Below, piece by piece: positions 42,051 to 46,506 of a stretch of 46,506 bases of DNA (within the stretch, counting starts at the first letter, position 1; each line of letters starts with the position of its first letter). The notes below the pieces were generated by a model that saw nothing but the letters and a program-made list of their open reading frames with translations, was not told where the DNA came from and did no database searches. A program made the position numbers and the translations under genes. The stretch is taken from NCBI GenBank assembly GCA_947165485.1, contig CAMVAP010000023.1, forward strand, positions 1 through 46,506. Reading direction: 5' to 3'. This DNA is from an uncultured Prevotellaceae bacterium (GTDB lineage: Bacteria; Bacteroidota; Bacteroidia; Bacteroidales; Muribaculaceae).

Positions 42051-43778
42051 TTAGTGGTTCATGATGTAGTCGATGACGTTGTTGATGTCGGCAATGTTGA
42101 CCTCGTTGTCAGCATTGGCATCTCCCGTGATGTAACCATCAGAATTATAGTTGAGTTCGCCATTCAGGATGAGGTCAATCAATGCGTTGATGTCGGCGAT
42201 GTTTACCTCACCGTCACGGTTCACGTCTTGCCTGATATAGATGGGCATGGGCTGGATAACACTGTCAAGATATTCCATGCGCTGACGGATCCAGTCTTCC
42301 ACATAGTCCATTTCCTTGACAAGGTTCAGCTCTTTCCAGGCAATATCCAGGTTCCTGCTCCAGCGCGACTGTTCGCGAGCGCCTGCACCGCAATCCATGA
42401 TGTCGTTGATGACGTTGCGGTAGCGGTTCACCAGGCTGTCGGTACCCAGGATGCCTTCACGCAGTTCCCTGTAGCGGTTATACACCTCGTTGTGATAGGA
42501 GGGCACGCCCATCATGTCAACCATGGGCAGATGGCTGATCCAGTTGATGGGACGGGTGGGACTGACAATGTCGCTGATGTTGTCCCAGGGCGATACGGGA
42601 GCTCCCAGGCTGATTCCAGTGGATGACGGGAACATGGTCAACTTGTTATCCACGTCGGTGTCGTAGCACACGTAGTAGATGTTCTTGCTCTCGTTGTCCA
42701 GTGCTTGCAGGCTGGTGATGAAGAGGTAGTAATCCTGCATGACTGGCAGGTCAAAGTAGTGACCCATGCTATCAACGCGCAGTTTCATGTTCGCGTCGGC
42801 GCGGGGAGCAAAACGCACGGCATATTCCAGTGGCTCCCAGTACACGGTGCTGATCTCGGTGTAGTCGGGATACTCCATCCTGAAGCCATCCCACGCGGCC
42901 ATACCCGTCATGCGTGGCTTGGGATCGCTCATCGTCACGGTGCGGGTCCACTCAAAGGATCTCCATATCATGCCATGGAACCTCTTGCGGTCATAGTCGT
43001 AGGGCACAATGTCAAACTGCTTGCGGTCAAGCGGCTCACGCATGTCATAGATACCCATGTATTTGCCATTAACCAGCAACTCGACAATCTTGCCGCGGGA
43101 GCCTTTGCGGGCATCGGGCAGCGTGTCGGTGTACCAGGCGTTGCGGGCCATGTCAAGCCACAGGTCGGTGTTAATGCGGTCGCGCACGCGCAGGAAGTCC
43201 TTGTGACCCGAGTGCAACTGCCAGGTGCAGTCATTGCGCAGGCCAAAGAAACTCTGATCCTGGGTGGTGCTGTCTTCCTGATTCAAGAATTGAATGATGA
43301 AATTGTGCTTGTTGCTGCTGCCGGCATCAGAGCCTTCGTCCCATTTCACCTGAGCAAACATGGGGCTTGCAGGATCTGATTGGGGATCATGAACAACGAC
43401 CGAACCATATCGGTAGTAGGCGTTGAAATCACCATTGATTTCTACCACGGGAAGCCAAGTGAAAGTGATGTAGCCAGCAATCGTCGAGTCATTCATGGTC
43501 GCTGTTACTATGTACTTCTTCCCGCCCTGCACGTTCTCAAACACATGCTCGTCACCGCTGGCAACACTGATGCTGTCGATGGCAAAGTCACTGATGGAAT
43601 CTCCATAGTTGAGAGTCGTTGTGAAGTCGCTCCCAAAGAGCGAACGTGGAATGCTGCACAACCACATCTTGTTGACCTCGTCAAATGCGATCTGATGACC
43701 TCCAATCACGAGTGGCTGACCCCAGGTGGTGATGGTCGTCAACATGAGTGTCAATGCAAATAAAAACTTTTTTCTCAT
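42051..43778 (-). CDS. Secreted CotH kinase-like protein with dockerin-type repeats
   Basis: 575 aa. Signal peptide (FLFALTLMLTTITTWG), an N-terminal beta domain, the CotH kinase region (LVNGKYMGIYDMREPLDRKQF and a later YYVCYDTDVDNKLTMFPSS), and a C-terminal pair of calcium-loop repeats (DVNRDGEVNIADINALI and DANADNEVNIADINNVI), which is the dockerin type I pattern. CotH proteins phosphorylate proteins or act as spore-coat/cell-surface kinases. Dockerin-type tails in gut Bacteroidales are common and their cohesin partners are not apparent. Faces the NAD(P)HX enzyme gene across 283 bases. Confidence 0.85.
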   Translation of the reverse strand: MRKKFLFALTLMLTTITTWGQPLVIGGHQIAFDEVNKMWLCSIPRSLFGSDFTTTLNYGDSISDFAIDSISVASGDEHVFENVQGGKKYIVTATMNDSTIAGYITFTWLPVVEINGDFNAYYRYGSVVVHDPQSDPASPMFAQVKWDEGSDAGSSNKHNFIIQFLNQEDSTTQDQSFFGLRNDCTWQLHSGHKDFLRVRDRINTDLWLDMARNAWYTDTLPDARKGSRGKIVELLVNGKYMGIYDMREPLDRKQFDIVPYDYDRKRFHGMIWRSFEWTRTVTMSDPKPRMTGMAAWDGFRMEYPDYTEISTVYWEPLEYAVRFAPRADANMKLRVDSMGHYFDLPVMQDYYLFITSLQALDNESKNIYYVCYDTDVDNKLTMFPSSTGISLGAPVSPWDNISDIVSPTRPINWISHLPMVDMMGVPSYHNEVYNRYRELREGILGTDSLVNRYRNVINDIMDCGAGAREQSRWSRNLDIAWKELNLVKEMDYVEDWIRQRMEYLDSVIQPMPIYIRQDVNRDGEVNIADINALIDLILNGELNYNSDGYITGDANADNEVNIADINNVIDYIMNH

Positions 43779-44015
43779 TTTTAAAATTAAATACTAGTAT
43801 TTTTAAATTTTTAAGTTGATGTTAGTTAATTTGGGGGCAAAGATAGTAAAAAAGTTGGTATGCGGTCGGTGACGATATGAATAAATTGTGGTTTTATTCA
43901 TTAAAAACTGTTGTAAGTGGTGGAAAAAACATTGCCCTTGCCGATTAAGCATTTTTTAAGAAATTTATTTCACTAGATTTTTTGTTTTTTTGACTCCCGT
44001 CAGACAAAAAATAAG

Positions 44016-44023
44016 TAATTTTG
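44016..44023 (+). promoter_or_regulatory. -7 box of the NAD(P)HX repair gene
   Basis: TAATTTTG, 38 bases before ATG 44062. The nearest TTTG ends 23 bases upstream, longer than usual. TGACTCCCGTCA, a short stem with TCCC loop, sits at 43991-44002 between them. Confidence 0.5.
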
Positions 44024-44061
44024 CTACCTCATTTTTACCAACTGGAAAATCAATCATCATA

Positions 44062-45582
44062 ATGAAAATATTTACCAATGATGGGCTGCGCAGAATTGGC
44101 GACCGCACCCTGGAAAAAGAAAATATCATGATGCTCGACCTCATCGAGCGTGCTGCCTCGGCGGTGTCCTACGAGCTGATCTCTCGATGGAGGACTTCTA
44201 AACGTTTTGTCATCTTTGCCGGACCTGGCGATAATGGTGCCGACGCACTGGCTGTGGCCAGGATGATGTATGAGCAGGGATATCGTCCCGAGGTTTACCT
44301 GTTCAATATCAAGTCGGCCATGTTGTCCGACTGCTGCTTGACCAATCGTGACCGTCTCATCCAGACGGCGGGTGACGACATCGATTTTATCGAGGTGATT
44401 CAAAACTTCACACCTCCCGCTCTCGACGAGAACGATGTCGTGGTCGATGGCTTGTTCGGCAATGGCTTGCGCACACCGCTCAAGGGTGGATACACCGCAC
44501 TGGTTCAGTACATTAACTCCAGTGGCGCCTATGTCGTCTCGATTGACATCCCGTCGGGAATGTTTGGCGAGTGGAATATGGGAAATGACCGCCGCAATAT
44601 CATTCGTGCCAACCTCACCCTCACCTACCAGAGCAAGCGCCTCGCGTTTTATTTTGCCGAGAATGCCGAGTTTGTGGGCGACTGCAAGGTCCTCGACCTG
44701 GAGCTCGACCGTGAGAGCCTGGCCCGCACACCCACCGACTTCTACCTGATAGAACGCGATGATGTGCATGAGGTGATGCGACCGCGCAACCCCTTCATCA
44801 ACAAGTATGATAACGGCACCGTCTTGCTCATTGCCGGCAGCTACGGCATGATGGGTGCCGCTGTGCTCGCCGCGCGTGGCGCTTTGCGTGCTGGTGCCGG
44901 ATTGGTGACGGTACACGCTCCTCGATGCGGACACCAGGTATTGCAGACCGCCGTCCCCGAGGCACTTTTTGAGCCCGACAGGAATGAGATATTGACGACC
45001 TCAATCGACATGCGCCACACCTATAGCGTGGTAGCTCTCGGACCTGGCCTACATGTCACCGACGAGACTCTTGAGGCCGTACATCAGTTCATCATGAACT
45101 TTAAGCGGCCTTGTCTGCTTGATGCCGATGCTCTCAATTGCATCGCGCGTCGCCCCATGTTGCTCAAGAGCATCCCGCCGCGTTCGGTCATCACGCCACA
45201 TGCCATTGAGTTTGACCGCTTGTTTGGAGAGCATCACACCGACGAGGAGCGACTCAAGAAGGCCATCGATGTCTCCAAGCTCTACAACATTACCATTGTA
45301 TTGAAAGGGCATTACACCATGACCGTCCGTCCCGACAGCAAGGTATATGTCAACAGCAGTGGCAATCCCGGAATGGCCACGCCAGGCAGTGGCGACGTGC
45401 TCACCGGCATCATTTCGGCACTCATCGCGCAGAACTACCAGCCCGACTGGTCAGTCGTCTTGGGCGTCTATCTACACGGCTTGGCAGGAGACCTCGCAGC
45501 ACAGGAGCACGGCACCTACGGCATGTTAGCCAGCGATATAGTTGACAACATCGGCAAGGCCATCATGGAGGTAATGAAATAA
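44062..45582 (+). CDS. nnr: Bifunctional NAD(P)H-hydrate epimerase/dehydratase
   Basis: 506 aa from ATG 44062 (MKIFTNDGLRRIGDRTLEKE); the open frame upstream to 43990 spans the promoter. N-terminal YjeF_N epimerase domain (FAGPGDNGADALAVARM; VVDGLFGNGL; SIDIPSGM), C-terminal ribokinase-like dehydratase (GSYGMMGAAVLAARGALRAGAG; NPGMATPGSGDVLTGIISAL). It repairs hydrated NADH and NADPH using ATP or ADP. Complete and typical in length. Confidence 0.95.
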   Translation: MKIFTNDGLRRIGDRTLEKENIMMLDLIERAASAVSYELISRWRTSKRFVIFAGPGDNGADALAVARMMYEQGYRPEVYLFNIKSAMLSDCCLTNRDRLIQTAGDDIDFIEVIQNFTPPALDENDVVVDGLFGNGLRTPLKGGYTALVQYINSSGAYVVSIDIPSGMFGEWNMGNDRRNIIRANLTLTYQSKRLAFYFAENAEFVGDCKVLDLELDRESLARTPTDFYLIERDDVHEVMRPRNPFINKYDNGTVLLIAGSYGMMGAAVLAARGALRAGAGLVTVHAPRCGHQVLQTAVPEALFEPDRNEILTTSIDMRHTYSVVALGPGLHVTDETLEAVHQFIMNFKRPCLLDADALNCIARRPMLLKSIPPRSVITPHAIEFDRLFGEHHTDEERLKKAIDVSKLYNITIVLKGHYTMTVRPDSKVYVNSSGNPGMATPGSGDVLTGIISALIAQNYQPDWSVVLGVYLHGLAGDLAAQEHGTYGMLASDIVDNIGKAIMEVMK

Positions 45583-45621
45583 CCCCACCCCGTCTGCCCC
45601 CCTCCTCAGTCCCCCCCCCTG

Positions 45622-45861
45622 CCGTGGCTCCCGCCACGGCCCGCTCCGTCCGTTCTCCGCCTCAGTGTCCCCTATGCCGTGGCTCCCGCCACGGCCCCGT
45701 TGTGTCCGTTCCCCGCCTCAGTGCCCCCCATGCCGTGTCCCCCGCCACGGCCCCATTCCGTCCATTCCCCTCCTCAGTGCCCCCCAGCCGTGTCTCCCGC
45801 CACAGCCCCTTTGTGTCCGTTTCCCGCGTCAGTGTCCCCCATGCCGTGGCTCCCGCCACGG
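45622..45861. repeat. Five tandem hairpin units, 55-56 bp period
   Basis: Hairpins at 45622-45639, 45677-45694, 45733-45750, 45788-45805 and 45844-45861. The consensus CCGTGGC, TCCC loop, GCCACGG is intact in units 1, 2 and 5; units 3 and 4 carry stem mismatches. The linkers are also repeated (TGTCCGTTCCCCGCCTCAGT and variants). The strong C-rich bias on the plus strand is unusual here. Open frames across it arise from the period and are not genes. Confidence 0.9.
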
Positions 45862-45896
45862 CCCCAATGGCAACTATGCATCCCACCGCAATAAAA

Positions 45897-45936
45897 CAAA
45901 GCTGGCTGATAATCAATCGATTATCAGCCAGCTTTG
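45897..45936 (-). terminator. Perfect 18-bp hairpin, likely terminator toward the left
   Basis: Arms 45897-45914 and 45919-45936 are complementary over 18 bases with an AATC loop (arms contain AAAGCTGGCTGATAATC). Read on the minus strand it is followed by TTTTAT, so it would end a leftward transcript; read on the plus strand the tail is not T-rich. Confidence 0.6.
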
Positions 45937-46011
45937 GTACCTGAAGTGGATACATAACCCAAACACAAAACCGCCTAAATATCAATACTTTAACAACATA
46001 ACCACGACACC

Positions 46012-46122
46012 AAAAGTGTACTAAAAGTGTACTATTGCACAAAATATGTACTTTTGAGGGCTAAAATATTGCCCATCGCCGCGGCTCTTTTTGTGTAAAA
46101 AATTTGCTATTTAGTACACTTT
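46012..46122. repeat. AAAAGTGTACT direct repeats with distant inverted copies
   Basis: AAAAGTGTACT twice in tandem at 46012-46022 and 46023-46033; ATGTACTTTT at 46046-46055 and TTAGTACACTTT at 46111-46122 are the inverted complement. TACTTTTG at 46049-46056 resembles a -7 box. No gene is visible within it. Confidence 0.65.
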
Positions 46123-46140
46123 CTATTAAAACCCCATCCA

Positions 46141-46506
46141 GGGCAACACCAACCAGGCGGGCGGCTGTTGCTCTCTTCCATCCATGCCACCAGCTGGGCG
46201 GGTTCCTGGATGCTCACGGCCTCGGCGCGGGCCGCTCTTCTATCAGGCAACACCAACCAGCACCGCCGCGGCTCCAGGATCCAACGAGGGGGCCAACATG
46301 AGGCAACAGGGCTGCAGCTGCTTTCATCTATCCAGGGCCAACAGCTGGGCGCGGGTTCCTGGGCAACAGCATTACAAATTTTGTAATAAGTGTCGGGTTA
46401 ATATAGCGCGCGAGGCGAAAGGGCGGGCGGTTCCTGGGCATCTTTGCAGCCTCGACAGCTGGGCGGGTTCCCTGGATGCTCACGGCCGCGGCGCGGGCCG
46501 CTCTTC
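46141..46506. repeat. G+C-rich mosaic of direct repeats to the window edge
   Basis: A 50-51 base sequence, CAGCTGGGCGGGTTCC..., occurs at 46191-46240 and 46456-46506, near-identical and 265 bases apart. GGCAACACCAACCAG occurs at 46142-46156 and 46246-46260, and GGGTTCCTGG or GGTTCCTGGG recurs in between. An isolated palindrome ATTACAAA-T-TTTGTAAT lies at 46371-46387. No convincing coding frame. Confidence 0.8.

Noticed and set aside
44050..44934. 294-codon open frame on the minus strand
   Set aside because: Antisense to the NAD(P)HX repair gene, which is complete and unmistakable.
45622..45861. Hairpin array as CRISPR
   Set aside because: The linkers between hairpins are themselves repeats, not unique spacers.
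45624..45944. Pro/Ser-rich frames across the hairpin array
   Set aside because: Several overlapping frames stay open because of the C-rich period; none has a start context or family.

Overview
The window is a piece of a Bacteroidales chromosome, most likely a gut commensal near Muribaculaceae or Prevotellaceae. The evidence is Bacteroidetes-type promoters (TTTG or TTG, about 20 nt, then TAnnTTTG), the near absence of Shine-Dalgarno sites, and families typical of the order: Arc-like small regulator, DUF4298, DUF6155, DUF6056, GH109, CotH with dockerin repeats, tricorn-like protease, and DUF4143 ATPases. The genus cannot be fixed from the sequence alone.

Layout. 1-1304: end of an SPFH gene, an Arc-like regulator and small membrane proteins. 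1327-5624: three tandem secreted or anchored NUC-family nucleases and mnmE. 5625-18800: a visibly more A+T-rich accessory island holding a DUF4143 ATPase, a complete Wadjet (JetABCD) locus on the minus strand with a DUF6155 gene as fifth member, a 1.2-kb non-coding stretch with strong hairpins, an AbiE toxin-antitoxin pair and a second DUF4143 ATPase. 18806-34814: a lipoprotein, a GH109/sugar-kinase pair suggesting GalNAc salvage, a uracil-permease-like transporter, AlkD-like repair protein, tricorn-like protease, secreted esterase, acetyltransferase, flavin reductase, S24 repressor and M16 peptidase. 34888-41702: a GtrB-like glycosyltransferase with three tandem DUF6056 (probable GT-C) membrane proteins, interrupted by frr. 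41830-45582: tRNA-Lys, CotH-dockerin protein and the bifunctional NAD(P)HX repair enzyme. 45583-46506: two different repeat arrays up to the window edge.

The least explained material is non-coding. Both DUF4143 ATPase genes have 33-bp-period repeats upstream and a near-identical 78-bp repeat downstream, although the proteins are only distantly alike. Heptamer repeats run into or lie close before three start codons. A hairpin with a TCCC loop occurs once at 2208 and five times at a 55-56 bp period at 45622-45861, with paired base changes in the stem. Together with the Wadjet-DUF6155 operon and the GtrB/DUF6056 cluster these are the best leads for something undescribed.
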